A stretch of 9,747 bases of DNA from Pelomonas sp036404855 (lineage in GTDB: Bacteria > Pseudomonadota > Gammaproteobacteria > Burkholderiales > Burkholderiaceae_C), in assembly GCF_036404855.1 (NCBI RefSeq), contig NZ_DASWYS010000260.1:1-9747 (forward strand), given 5' to 3'. Numbering within the stretch: position 1 is the first letter of the stretch; every line of letters begins with the position of its first letter. The notes beneath the pieces are model-generated. The model did not search any database, was not told where the DNA came from, and saw only the letters and a list, made by a program, of their open reading frames with translations. Positions 1 to 6,280 of the stretch are shown one piece after another. The position numbers and the translations under genes are program-made.

Positions 1-212
1 CCGTCGAGACGGTGCCCGAGCATCAACTGGTCGATCGGCTGGTGCGGGAACGGCGTGCGTTTCGCAAGCTGCTCCGGTACGACCTCGGGCACCGTGACCG
101 GCTCGCCAGCGTCGTGCTCACCGACGCGGGGCTGCCGATGCCCACGGTCTTCGCGGAGGCCGCCGACGGTCCGGCGAACCTGCCGCCGCCAGAGTGCGGC
201 CCGAGGTCATGA
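1..212 (+). CDS. C-terminal end of a protein truncated by the window edge, possibly DUF1173-like
   Basis: The frame is open from position 3 to a TGA at 210-212, so only about the last 69 residues are present and the true start lies upstream. A GTG at 12 sits inside the open frame, but no ribosome binding site supports it, so I treat it as internal. The peptide reads ...LVDRLVRERRAFRKLLRYD, then a segment ending VVLTDAGLPMPTVF, then a short Pro-rich tail. The pattern R-x-F-x-K-x-LRYD followed by LTDAG-x-x-P recalls, from memory, the C-terminal end of DUF1173 proteins, which are common on plasmids and integrative elements. If right, this would hint at a mobile-element boundary, but with so little sequence the family call is weak. 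That the frame is coding is likelier than the family name. Confidence 0.45.
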   Translation, partial: VETVPEHQLVDRLVRERRAFRKLLRYDLGHRDRLASVVLTDAGLPMPTVFAEAADGPANLPPPECGPRS

Positions 213-271
213 CGCCGGCCATGCCGGTATGGGGGTCGGGAGACGGGCAAGGGCCGCGGCGGCCGCCGGCC

Positions 272-316
272 GGCGAGATCGGCGAGATCGGCGAGATCGG
301 AGAGATCGGAGAGATC
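272..316. repeat. Five tandem copies of a 9-bp unit (GGCGAGATC / GGAGAGATC)
   Basis: Units lie at 272-280, 281-289, 290-298 (all GGCGAGATC) and 299-307, 308-316 (both GGAGAGATC), followed by a partial GGCG. Each unit contains a GATC. The array lies between the end of the truncated first gene and the start of the VOC gene. A frame continuous with the VOC gene runs through it and would read as (Gly-Glu-Ile)n, but the real VOC start is downstream, so the array is most likely non-coding leader sequence. A 9-bp unit cannot shift a reading frame. Confidence 0.9.
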
Positions 317-335
317 GGCGCGACCACGCCCGGAT

Positions 336-352
336 GGCGTCGTTTCGACGCC
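336..352 (+). terminator. Possible terminator hairpin between the first gene and the VOC gene
   Basis: A perfect 7-bp stem GGCGTCG / CGACGCC with a TTT loop is followed by TTCGTGTCTT, only moderately T-rich. It lies 124 bp after the stop of the truncated gene and 79 bp before the VOC start. The weak U-tract means it could equally be a leader structure of the VOC transcript. Confidence 0.3.
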
Positions 353-430
353 TTCGTGTCTTCCGCCACGGGCCTCTCACAGCAGATAGGATTTTGCGGT
401 TCCCATGCCGCCAGGGAAGGAATCCAGGAC

Positions 431-823
431 ATGACGCTTCGAATGATCGTCCCCATGCTCGTCTGCCAGGACGCTGCCCAGCAGATCGAGTTCTGCAAGT
501 CCGCGTTCGACGCAACCGAGCTGTCGCGCCGCGCGGGAGCCGACGGCCGCGTGATCCACGCCACGCTGTCCTTCGGCGGCGCGCTCTTCATGGTGCATGA
601 CGACGCCCCCCATCTGGGCAGCCGGCCCCCGGAGCCTGACGGCAGTTCACCCGTCGTCAACTACCTGTACTGCGATGACGTCGATGCCCTCATCGGGAAG
701 GCCGTGGCCGCGGGCGCGCGCGTGCTGATGCCCGCCGCAGACCAGTTCTGGGGCGATCGTGTCGGGCGCATCATGGATCCGGCGAACCACGTGTGGAACG
801 TCTCTGCGCGCCTCGCCCGCTGA
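431..823 (+). CDS. VOC family protein, PhnB-like (glyoxalase/bleomycin-resistance fold)
   Basis: This is a 130-aa single-domain protein of the vicinal oxygen chelate superfamily, PhnB-like subgroup, probably cytoplasmic. The N-terminal half has the usual layout: a first strand (MIVPMLVCQDAAQQIEF), a helix, then IHATLSFGGALFMVHDD at about residues 42-58. The second half has a strand with CDDVDAL (81-87), the alanine-rich helix, then PAADQFWGDRVGRIMDPANH (101-120), matching the family's DQFWGDR...DPFGH block with Ala-Asn in place of Phe-Gly. Family members include dioxygenases, glyoxalases and antibiotic-binding proteins, so the substrate cannot be named. I chose ATG 431 because an AGGAA-type site lies about 9 bases upstream and the family N-terminus begins there; the open frame continues upstream through the GEI repeat but lacks a family match. 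The stop is 4 bases before the next gene, so the two are probably co-translated. Confidence 0.88.
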   Translation: MTLRMIVPMLVCQDAAQQIEFCKSAFDATELSRRAGADGRVIHATLSFGGALFMVHDDAPHLGSRPPEPDGSSPVVNYLYCDDVDALIGKAVAAGARVLMPAADQFWGDRVGRIMDPANHVWNVSARLAR

Positions 824-827
824 GGCC

Positions 828-1118
828 ATGCAGTTCACCCAGAAACTCCGCGAGGGTGTCCGGCGCGGCGACATCACGACCTCCATCCGTGTCTGGCAGT
901 CACCCCGCGTCAAGGTCGACGGCCGGTACCCGGTGGAAGGGGGGCACGTCATCGTCACGTCCATCCGCGAGATCGAATGGCGCGATGTCTCGGACTCACT
1001 CGCGCGTGAGTCCGGCTTCCGCAGCCTGGCCGACCTCATGCAAACGGCCCAGCACGGCAAGGGCCGTCACCTCTACTTCATCCGCTTCCGCTTCGAGGGG
1101 TCCGACCATGCGCTTTGA
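828..1118 (+). CDS. ASCH/PUA-like domain small protein
   Basis: A 96-aa protein beginning MQFTQKLREGVRRGDITTSIRVW. The opening basic strand and helix, then GDITTSIR (residues 14-21), then a beta-rich centre with VKVDGRYPVEGGHVIVTSIREIEW (28-51), and the C-terminal strand HLYFIRFRFE resemble the ASCH domain (PUA-like fold; family members are known or predicted to bind RNA or modified nucleosides). ATG 828 comes 4 bases after the VOC stop, so translation is probably coupled to the upstream gene; an upstream in-frame ATG at 759 would overlap the VOC gene and is less likely. The end overlaps the cupin start by 11 bases. The ligand and cellular role are unknown; the ASCH call is from motif pattern only. 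Confidence 0.75.
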   Translation: MQFTQKLREGVRRGDITTSIRVWQSPRVKVDGRYPVEGGHVIVTSIREIEWRDVSDSLARESGFRSLADLMQTAQHGKGRHLYFIRFRFEGSDHAL

Positions 1119-1461
1119 CGCGAACGATTGCCTGCACCTGGGCGCGGATCAGTCTGTCAGCCGTGGCAGCAGCGCCAGCCCGTTTCACGGCTTTCCGGGC
1201 TTCACGTTCACGCCGGTCTCCATGACGCACGACGCCCCGCACGGCGGCGAGATGCACCCGGACGGCGATGAGATCCTCTACGTCGTGGCCGGTCGCATCG
1301 CCGTCACGCTGGAGTTCGACGAGCCGCAGACGATGGAGATCGGCCCCGGCCAGGGCCTGGTGGTGCCACGCGGTGTCTGGCACAAGGTCCGCGTGCTGAG
1401 CCCGGCAGAGATGGTCACGCTGTCGCCCGGCCCGACACTGGAGTTCCGCGCGCCGCTTTAG
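1108..1461 (+). CDS. Cupin domain protein
   Basis: A 117-aa single-domain cupin. Motif 1 is GGEMHPDGDEILYVVAG (residues 47-62), giving candidate metal ligands His50 and Glu55; the canonical second His of HxH is Asp52 here. Motif 2 is GQGLVVPRGVWHKV (81-94) with His92 as the third ligand. Small cupins like this bind a divalent metal and act as dioxygenases, isomerases or sensors; nothing here selects one. The start at ATG 1108 overlaps the end of the ASCH gene by 11 bases and has a strong GAGGGG site at 1095-1100, seven bases upstream. With the VOC and ASCH genes it forms a three-gene operon of small soluble proteins. An HxD-type motif 1 is a known cupin variant, so metal binding is plausible but not certain. 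Confidence 0.88.
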   Translation: MRFDANDCLHLGADQSVSRGSSASPFHGFPGFTFTPVSMTHDAPHGGEMHPDGDEILYVVAGRIAVTLEFDEPQTMEIGPGQGLVVPRGVWHKVRVLSPAEMVTLSPGPTLEFRAPL

Positions 1462-1520
1462 GACGCACAGGTCGTCTTCGTGGCGTGCACGGCGCGTGGG
1501 CTCACGGCGCCCTCCCTCGT

Positions 1521-1552
1521 GCTCTCGGGCTCTCGGGCTCTCCTGCTCTCGT
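1521..1552. repeat. Four tandem copies of an 8-bp unit (GCTCTCGG and variants)
   Basis: Units are GCTCTCGG (1521-1528), GCTCTCGG (1529-1536), GCTCTCCT (1537-1544) and GCTCTCGT (1545-1552). They lie in the 216-bp gap between the cupin gene and the lipoprotein gene. The rest of that gap shows a weak hairpin (CGTG-GGCT-CACG, around 1495-1506) and no convincing sigma70 promoter. An 8-bp unit in a leader can change spacing but not a reading frame, as no gene starts before it. Confidence 0.8.
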
Positions 1553-1677
1553 GCCTTGCGTCGCCGACGCCGCGCCCACACGGTCGGCCCGGATGGATCA
1601 GGGTGCCCCTAGGGATTCGACGGACGCAGCAGCAGGGGTTCCGCCCCGATACTCGCGCCCCAAAAAAGGGAGCGTCC

Positions 1678-3504
1678 ATGAATCGACCGGACTTCGCGCG
1701 CTGGCTGCGCGCCAGCGCCGTGCTGCTGCTTGTCACCGCCTGCGGAGGCGGCGGAGGGGGTGGTGGCACGCCCGCGCCATCCCCGGTCCAGGCCACCGCC
1801 CCGAGCATCACGGCTGCGCCCGCGGCCCTGACCGTCGACGACGGCGCCGCGGCCAGTTTCAGCGTGACGGCCCAGGGATCGGGCACGCTGAGCTACCAGT
1901 GGTCGCGCAACGGCGCGCTCATCGCGGGCGCGACGTCAACCACGTTGACCCTGGCCGCCGTGCAGTTCACCACCGATCAGGGCGCGCAGTTCAGCGTCAC
2001 GATCACCAATGCCGCCGGCAGCGTGACGAGCGCGGCCGCGACCCTGACCGTGAAGCCCCTGCCCGTCACGCTGGACGCCGATCTTCCCGACGTCGTTCAG
2101 GCGGAGGCCGGCACCAGCCGCAGCTTCAGCATTGCTGCGCGCGGCTCCCAGCCGCTCACCCTCCAATGGCTGCGTGACGGTGTACCCATCGCCGGGGCCA
2201 CCTCGACCAGCTACACCACGCCAAAACTGCAGCTTGGCGACGACGGCACACGGATCTCGGTGCAGGTCGGGAATGCGGCGGGCGCGGTGCTGAGCCAGGC
2301 CAGCCGCATTGGCATCGCCGCCGGCAAAACGACCGTGATCGTGACCAGCTGCCGCGAGATTACCCAGCCCGGCCACTACGTGCTGGACCGCGATATCGCC
2401 GCGTCAAACGCCAACAGCCCGGCCTGCATCGACATCCATGACACCAGCGACGTGCTGCTGGACTGTGCCGACCACGAAATCGCCAACGCCACCCGGGACT
2501 ACGCCCACGCCGTGCACGTCACCCACTCAGAGCGCGTCTCGCTGCGGCGTTGCCGCGTGCGAGCGGATTGGAACGAGCTGCGCGATGTGCGCGATGTCAG
2601 CATCATCGACAACGTCATCAAGCCCGCCGTCCCTAGCAAGCCCAGCATCTTCAACGTCGAAACCGCGGAGCGCCTGCGCTTTGCCGGGAACCAACTGACC
2701 GGCTCCTACCAGCACGTCTACGCCAGCGACTCGACGATCTCCCACAACCGCGTGAAAACCGTGCCCACCGAGATCGTGGCGGCGTTGCTGACGCTCAACC
2801 TGGGCAGCAACAACCGCGTGACCGACAACCAGCTGGACGGCAACTGGGACTCGTCGGTATCCGGCTGGAATGGCGCGGACGACGGCATCATCATGGCGGA
2901 CGAGTCGAGCGTGCTGGTCAGGAACAACCAGATCGTCGGCGTCTGGGATTGCGGCATCGAATGGATGGGTGACCTGAATAACGCCACGGTGCAGGGCAAC
3001 CAGATTTCGCGCGCGGCCTACTGCGGCATCGGTGGCTGGTATTTCTCAAGCCTGCACGACACGAAATTCCTGGACAACCGCGTCGAACGCTCGGGCCAAC
3101 TCTTCAGCCTCTTCCGCGCGTATTGCCTGCGGCCGGCGGGGTGGGATCCACGCAAGCTCATGCCGGCAGACACAGTCATCCGTCTTGAGAACAACCGTTT
3201 CGAGAACAACCGCTTCAGTCAGCCGCTGTCCGGCCCCGAAAGCCCGGCCTCCTACTTCAACTTCGCCTTCGCCTTCGGCGTGAAGGAAGCCTGCTCCCAG
3301 GGCTACAAGGATCAGATGCCCCAGCCCAGCGACTTCCGCCTGAAGAACAACGTCTTCAAGGACAACGACTTCGGCGGGGCCCAGAGGCAGCCCTACTTCG
3401 ACGGGTCGATGCAAGGCGCCATCGTCGACGGGGGCGGCAACATCTGCAAGGCCTCGACCGAAACGGCTTACCCGCTCAAATGCAATCCGCCGCCCAAACC
3501 CTGA
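1678..3504 (+). CDS. Lipoprotein with two Ig-like domains and a right-handed beta-helix
   Basis: A 608-aa exported lipoprotein. The N-terminus has a basic region, a hydrophobic core and a lipobox VTAC ending at Cys22, followed by eight glycines, a spacer typical of Burkholderiales lipoproteins. Residues about 41-125 and 130-213 are two Ig-like repeats; each carries the YQW or LQW core tryptophan, an AGATST turn and a closing N-A-A-G strand. From about 220 to the end is an Asn/Asp-rich parallel beta-helix with recurring motifs such as NNRVTDNQLDG, VRNNQI, VQGNQIS and LDNRVERSG, and at least ten cysteines that could form disulfides. This fold is shared by polysaccharide lyases, hydrolases and adhesins; no catalytic set can be assigned, so an outer-membrane or surface glycan-binding or -cleaving role is inference. 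ATG 1678 is chosen because AGGGAG (1667-1672) precedes it and the signal peptide starts there; the frame is open upstream to 1480. Confidence 0.85.
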   Translation: MNRPDFARWLRASAVLLLVTACGGGGGGGGTPAPSPVQATAPSITAAPAALTVDDGAAASFSVTAQGSGTLSYQWSRNGALIAGATSTTLTLAAVQFTTDQGAQFSVTITNAAGSVTSAAATLTVKPLPVTLDADLPDVVQAEAGTSRSFSIAARGSQPLTLQWLRDGVPIAGATSTSYTTPKLQLGDDGTRISVQVGNAAGAVLSQASRIGIAAGKTTVIVTSCREITQPGHYVLDRDIAASNANSPACIDIHDTSDVLLDCADHEIANATRDYAHAVHVTHSERVSLRRCRVRADWNELRDVRDVSIIDNVIKPAVPSKPSIFNVETAERLRFAGNQLTGSYQHVYASDSTISHNRVKTVPTEIVAALLTLNLGSNNRVTDNQLDGNWDSSVSGWNGADDGIIMADESSVLVRNNQIVGVWDCGIEWMGDLNNATVQGNQISRAAYCGIGGWYFSSLHDTKFLDNRVERSGQLFSLFRAYCLRPAGWDPRKLMPADTVIRLENNRFENNRFSQPLSGPESPASYFNFAFAFGVKEACSQGYKDQMPQPSDFRLKNNVFKDNDFGGAQRQPYFDGSMQGAIVDGGGNICKASTETAYPLKCNPPPKP

Positions 3505-3527
3505 TGCGCTGACCGGGCCAGAGCAAG

Positions 3528-3547
3528 CTCAGCGCCGTGGCGCTGGG
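3528..3547. terminator. Hairpin between convergent genes, possible bidirectional terminator
   Basis: CTCAGCGC at 3528-3535 pairs with GCGCTGGG at 3540-3547 around a CGTG loop: eight pairs including one G-T wobble. It sits 24 bp after the lipoprotein stop and 19 bp beyond the 3' end of the minus-strand MreB-like gene. No T-tract follows on either strand, so intrinsic termination is uncertain. Confidence 0.3.
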
Positions 3548-3565
3548 AGGCTCAGGCCCGACTCG

Positions 3566-4051
3566 TCACTCCCATTCGCCGCCACTGGCAGGCGGCTGTC
3601 TGGACAGGAGTTCCTCCTCGGTGAGTGGGCGTCCCGTCCAGACGCGCACCTGCGAGGCGCCCGCACCCAGGGCCATCTCGCGGAAGGCTCGGCGCTCAAC
3701 CTGGGTGAACCCTCCGGCAGGAGCCCCCAGCGGATGGAGGACGACGTAGGGGGCAAATGTCAGCAGCGAGCGGCCCAAGACCCTGCGCATCTGATGCTTC
3801 AAGAGCTGCTCCGCGACGGTGAAGTCGGAGACAAGGCTGCGTGGATGCGCAAACGGGTTCACAACGTCTGCCGCGTGAGACGCAGCCGCTGCCCTTGCCT
3901 GCGGACCTACCGCAAGGATCTTCGGCCTCGGCGGTGAGCTGATCGCCAGCTCCGGCACTTCAGAGATTGACTCGCCTGTCTTGAGATTCTTGAGCGTGAG
4001 GCGCTCGGGCGAAATTTGGACGTAGATGATCGGCGAGAGTGCGGGGAACAT
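3566..4051 (-). CDS. Half-length MreB-like (actin-fold N-terminal) protein
   Basis: A 161-aa minus-strand protein that matches only the first part of MreB. Recognisable blocks are IYVQISPERLTLKNLKTGE (9-27), EVPELAI (31-37), ILAVGPQAR (45-53), VVNPFAHPRSLVSDFTVAEQLLK (63-85, compare MreB IRPMKDGVIADFTVTEQMLK) and GGFTQVERRAFREMALGAGASQV (113-135, compare MreB STQVERRAIRESALGAGASEV). The phosphate-1 loop of MreB (DLGTANT) is replaced by VQISPER, and the phosphate-2 (DIGGG) and adenosine-binding halves are absent. The protein ends cleanly with a Pro/Gly tail and its own stop, and no remnant of the missing half appears downstream, so this is a stable short form rather than a recent truncation. 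From memory, similar short proteins are annotated as MreB in Burkholderiales. It cannot bind ATP or polymerise like true MreB by the usual mechanism. No clear Shine-Dalgarno site precedes the start. Confidence 0.78.
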   Translation of the reverse strand: MFPALSPIIYVQISPERLTLKNLKTGESISEVPELAISSPPRPKILAVGPQARAAAASHAADVVNPFAHPRSLVSDFTVAEQLLKHQMRRVLGRSLLTFAPYVVLHPLGAPAGGFTQVERRAFREMALGAGASQVRVWTGRPLTEEELLSRQPPASGGEWE

Positions 4052-4395
4052 GCGGCGGGACCTGAGTGACTAACGCACAAGACAAGCAGCATACAAAGGC
4101 GCGGCTTCCTTCTGGGGCGGGTGATTCAATGATGGGGGACGCCCGGCCGGCGCGGAGCCAGGTCGTGTCGCCGCGGTCATGCAGCCTTGCTCCGATTTGA
4201 TCAAGTTGGGCGCCGGGCTGCCCGCACGGCTCGAATACGATGGTCCGCTCCTCCTTCGGCAAAGGCCCAGCCCATGCGATGCTCCGGCATCACGATCCTG
4301 CTTCCCCTTGCGCCCGCCACTCCTGCGGGCCTCCAGGAGTCCGAGCGACTCTGGAACATGCAGGCCCAGGCCTTTCCCTCTCTGGGCGGCAAGCC
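4052..4395. other. 344-bp divergent intergenic region with no recognisable gene
   Basis: This gap separates the divergent MreB-like (minus) and TAXI (plus) genes. Frames open across it (for example the plus frame from 4240 that joins the TAXI gene, and minus frames at 3960-4262 and 3907-4092) give low-complexity Arg/Pro/Ser-rich peptides without family likeness. On the minus strand a loose promoter could be read as TTGTAT, 17 bp, TTAGTC (around 4074-4102), but the -10 is poor. On the plus strand a TACGAT at 4236-4241 lacks a -35. Both transcripts probably start here, but I cannot place the sites. Confidence 0.5.
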
Positions 4396-5811
4396 ATGAC
4401 GCCGATTCAGCAATGGCATGCCACCCGCAGCCTTCGCCTGCTGCTGCAGACGCTGCGCGACATGGTGGTCTCGATGGGCCCGCTATTGCTGCTGGGCGGC
4501 GGCCTGCTGGTCGCGGCCTACTGGTGGCTGGACCCCCAGCCGCCTCGCAAGGTGAGGCTGGCCACCGGCCCGGCCGCGAGTGCCTACGCCGCCTTCGGTG
4601 AGGGCTACGCGAAGGCCCTGGCGCGCGAGGGCATCCAGGTGGAGCTCATCGCCAGCGAAGGCGCACAGGACGATCTGGCCCACCTGCGCGCGGGCACGGC
4701 CGATGTGGGTTTCGTGCGAGGCGGCATGGCCGATCCGGCAGCGGATACCGAGGCCGGCATCGTCTCGCTGGGCAGCCTGTTCTACGAGCCGATCTGGATC
4801 TTCTATCGCCGTGATCTCGGCATCGTGCGCCGCCAGCCGGGCGGCGAACTGCAGCGCCTGGACCAGTTGCGCGGGCTGCGTGTCAGTGTGGATCAGGACG
4901 GCAGCGGTGTGCCGCAGATTGTGGAGAAGCTGCTGGCGCTGAACCAGCTGAAGCCGAGCGATCTGCGGCTGTCCCATCTGGCGCCCGACGCCGCCGGCGA
5001 GGCCCTGCGCCAGGGCCGGCTGGACGCCGCGGTGCTCATCTCGGCCCCGCAGGCCGGCTTGATCCGCGCGCTGCTGCGCGATCCGGCCATCGCGCTGATG
5101 GCCTTCGAGCAGAACGAGGCCTACTCGCGCCACCTGCCCTTCTTGTCCACCGTGAGGCTGCCGCGCGGTGTGGTGGACCTGGCGGCCGATGTACCGCCTC
5201 ACGACGTGCCGCTGCTGGCGACCACCACCGCACTGCTGGCGCGCGACCAGACGCACCCTGCGCTGCGCCAGCTGTTCGCGCAGGCGGCCCTGGGCCAGCA
5301 CAGCGAGGCCGGCTGGTTCAATGGCGCGCGCGACTTCCCCAACACCCGCACCAGCGAGCTGCCGGTCAGTGCCGAGGGCGACCGCGCGATCAACGGCACG
5401 CCGCCGGCCTGGGCGCGTTACCTGCCCTTCTGGGCCGGCAACCTGCTGGAACGCATGTGGCTGGTGGTCGGCGGCCTGCTGGTGCTGATGCTGCCGCTGT
5501 CGCGCGTGGTGCCACCGCTCTACACGTTCCGGGTGCGCTCGCGCGTGTTCCGCTGGTATGCGCGGCTGCGCGAGGTGGAAGCGAAGCTTGAAGCCGGCAC
5601 CGGCAAGCGCGACGCGCTGCTTGACGAGCTGGACGAGCTGGACCGCGTCACGCACCGCATTGCGGTGCCGCTGTCCTATGCCGAAGAGCTCTACGCGCTG
5701 CGCAACAACATCTATGCAGTGCGCAAGCGCCTGCTGGCCCAGCGGTCCCGTCCAACCGACGGACCTGCCGACGGACCCGCCGACGGAGCATCGGACCGAG
5801 CAACCGATTGA
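4396..5811 (+). CDS. TAXI-family TRAP transporter solute-binding protein, membrane-anchored
   Basis: A 471-aa protein. Residues 24-45 form a transmembrane segment (MGPLLLLGGGLLVAAYWWL) that anchors instead of releasing the domain. Residues about 50-345 are the TAXI-type periplasmic binding domain: KVRLATGPAASAYAAFGEGYAKAL, the ADVGFVRGGMAD segment, the LRVSVDQDGSGVPQIVEKLLAL lobe and RLDAAVLISAPQ. A second TM at about 355-375 (WLVVGGLLVLMLPLSRVVPPLY) leads to a cytoplasmic, charged, probably coiled-coil tail (REVEAKLEAGTGKRDALLDELDEL) ending in a DGPA repeat. TAXI proteins normally feed a fused DctQM permease; none is adjacent, so this is an orphan, and the two-TM topology suggests a sensory or scaffold role as a possible alternative. 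I chose ATG 4396 because the TM lies close behind; ATG 4240 and 4279 would add a non-family, Pro/His-rich extension. The Shine-Dalgarno (GGGCGG) is weak. Confidence 0.85.
   Translation: MTPIQQWHATRSLRLLLQTLRDMVVSMGPLLLLGGGLLVAAYWWLDPQPPRKVRLATGPAASAYAAFGEGYAKALAREGIQVELIASEGAQDDLAHLRAGTADVGFVRGGMADPAADTEAGIVSLGSLFYEPIWIFYRRDLGIVRRQPGGELQRLDQLRGLRVSVDQDGSGVPQIVEKLLALNQLKPSDLRLSHLAPDAAGEALRQGRLDAAVLISAPQAGLIRALLRDPAIALMAFEQNEAYSRHLPFLSTVRLPRGVVDLAADVPPHDVPLLATTTALLARDQTHPALRQLFAQAALGQHSEAGWFNGARDFPNTRTSELPVSAEGDRAINGTPPAWARYLPFWAGNLLERMWLVVGGLLVLMLPLSRVVPPLYTFRVRSRVFRWYARLREVEAKLEAGTGKRDALLDELDELDRVTHRIAVPLSYAEELYALRNNIYAVRKRLLAQRSRPTDGPADGPADGASDRATD
5756..5791. repeat. Three 12-bp tandem units at the 3' end of the TAXI gene
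   Basis: CCGACGGACCTG (5756-5767), CCGACGGACCCG (5768-5779) and CCGACGGAGCAT (5780-5791) encode the Asp-Gly-Pro-Ala-type tail just before the stop codon. The unit length is a multiple of three, so gain or loss of copies would only lengthen or shorten the cytoplasmic tail. Confidence 0.8.
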
Positions 5812-5839
5812 TCGACTGGCGCCGCGGCGGCCCCGACCC

Positions 5840-5870
5840 GCCCGTCAACGCCGCCCGTCAACGCCGCCCG
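5840..5870. repeat. 13-bp tandem repeat (2.4 copies) downstream of the TAXI gene
   Basis: GCCCGTCAACGCC occurs at 5840-5852 and 5853-5865, followed by a partial GCCCG to 5870. It lies in the 172-bp gap before the SdpR-like gene. No function is evident. Confidence 0.75.
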
Positions 5871-5948
5871 AGTGAAAGATCCGGGACTCGCGCGTCCACG
5901 CGCAAGCGCGCCGGCCACGCGGTGAGCGACTGACGCAGGAAGATTCTC

Positions 5949-5977
5949 TTGACACATTTCGATGATTAGCTAATCAT
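5949..5977 (+). promoter_or_regulatory. Sigma70-type promoter of the SdpR/SdpI-like operon
   Basis: A perfect -35 TTGACA (5949-5954) is followed by a 17-bp spacer and a -10 AATCAT (5972-5977, four of six consensus bases). Transcription would start about seven bases further on, at or next to the A of the ATG at 5984, so the mRNA is probably leaderless. In agreement, no Shine-Dalgarno sequence precedes that ATG. Confidence 0.7.
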
Positions 5978-5979
5978 CG
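5960..5979. promoter_or_regulatory. Perfect 20-bp palindrome, probable operator for the SdpR-like repressor
   Basis: CGATGATTAG is followed directly by its exact reverse complement CTAATCATCG. The palindrome covers the end of the promoter spacer and the whole -10 element, the expected position for a dimeric winged-helix repressor that blocks its own transcription. The AT-rich core in an otherwise GC-rich region strengthens the case. Binding by the adjacent gene product is inference from location and from SdpR autorepression in Bacillus. Confidence 0.8.
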
Positions 5980-5983
5980 CATC

Positions 5984-6280
5984 ATGAGTCAGGTGTTCAA
6001 GGCGCTCTCCGACCCTACCCGCAGGCGGGTCCTCCAGCTTTTGCGCGAAGGCCCCCTCAGTGCCGGCGAGCTGAGCGACCAGTTCAATGTCTCCAAGCCG
6101 ACCATGTCGGCGCACTTCGCGGTGCTCAAGGACGCCGACCTCGTGCATGCGGAGAAGGCTGGCAAGTCCGTCATCTATCACCTGAAGCTCTCGGTGCTCG
6201 AAGAAGCCCTGCTCGGCTTCGTGCAATCGTTCGGTGTGGGCGCGCAAGCGCCAAAGCTCAAGAAGGAGGCTGTGCGATGA
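5984..6280 (+). CDS. ArsR-family transcriptional repressor, SdpR-like
   Basis: A 98-aa winged-helix repressor of the ArsR fold, autorepressor SdpR-like subgroup. It begins MSQVFKALSDPTRRRVLQLL, the classic family opening; the HTH runs from about residue 26 to 54 with recognition helix VSKPTMSAHFAVLKDADLV, and the wing is HAEKAGKSVIYHL. There is no cysteine in the protein and no ELCVCD metal site, so metal sensing of the ArsR/SmtB kind is unlikely. In Bacillus subtilis SdpR represses the sdpRI operon and is sequestered by the membrane immunity protein SdpI when the SdpC toxin is present. Here the next gene encodes an SdpI-like membrane protein and overlaps by four bases (ATGA), the same arrangement. 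Transcription is probably controlled by the palindrome over its -10 element. No SdpC-like toxin is visible in the window. Confidence 0.9.
   Translation: MSQVFKALSDPTRRRVLQLLREGPLSAGELSDQFNVSKPTMSAHFAVLKDADLVHAEKAGKSVIYHLKLSVLEEALLGFVQSFGVGAQAPKLKKEAVR

Noticed and set aside
272..316. CRISPR-like array
   Set aside because: The units abut directly with no spacers, so it is a simple tandem repeat.
194..430. An N-terminal extension of the VOC protein through the GEI repeat
   Set aside because: The frame is open, but the family N-terminus and the ribosome binding site both place the start at 431.
4240..4395. A longer start for the TAXI protein at ATG 4240
   Set aside because: The extra 52 residues are Pro/His/Arg-rich, unlike the family, and would put the TM anchor far from the N-terminus.
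4483..5655. A 390-codon minus-strand frame opposite the TAXI gene
   Set aside because: Its peptide is dominated by Gln, Arg and His from GC-rich codon shadows, with no motif, and the plus-strand gene is clearly real.
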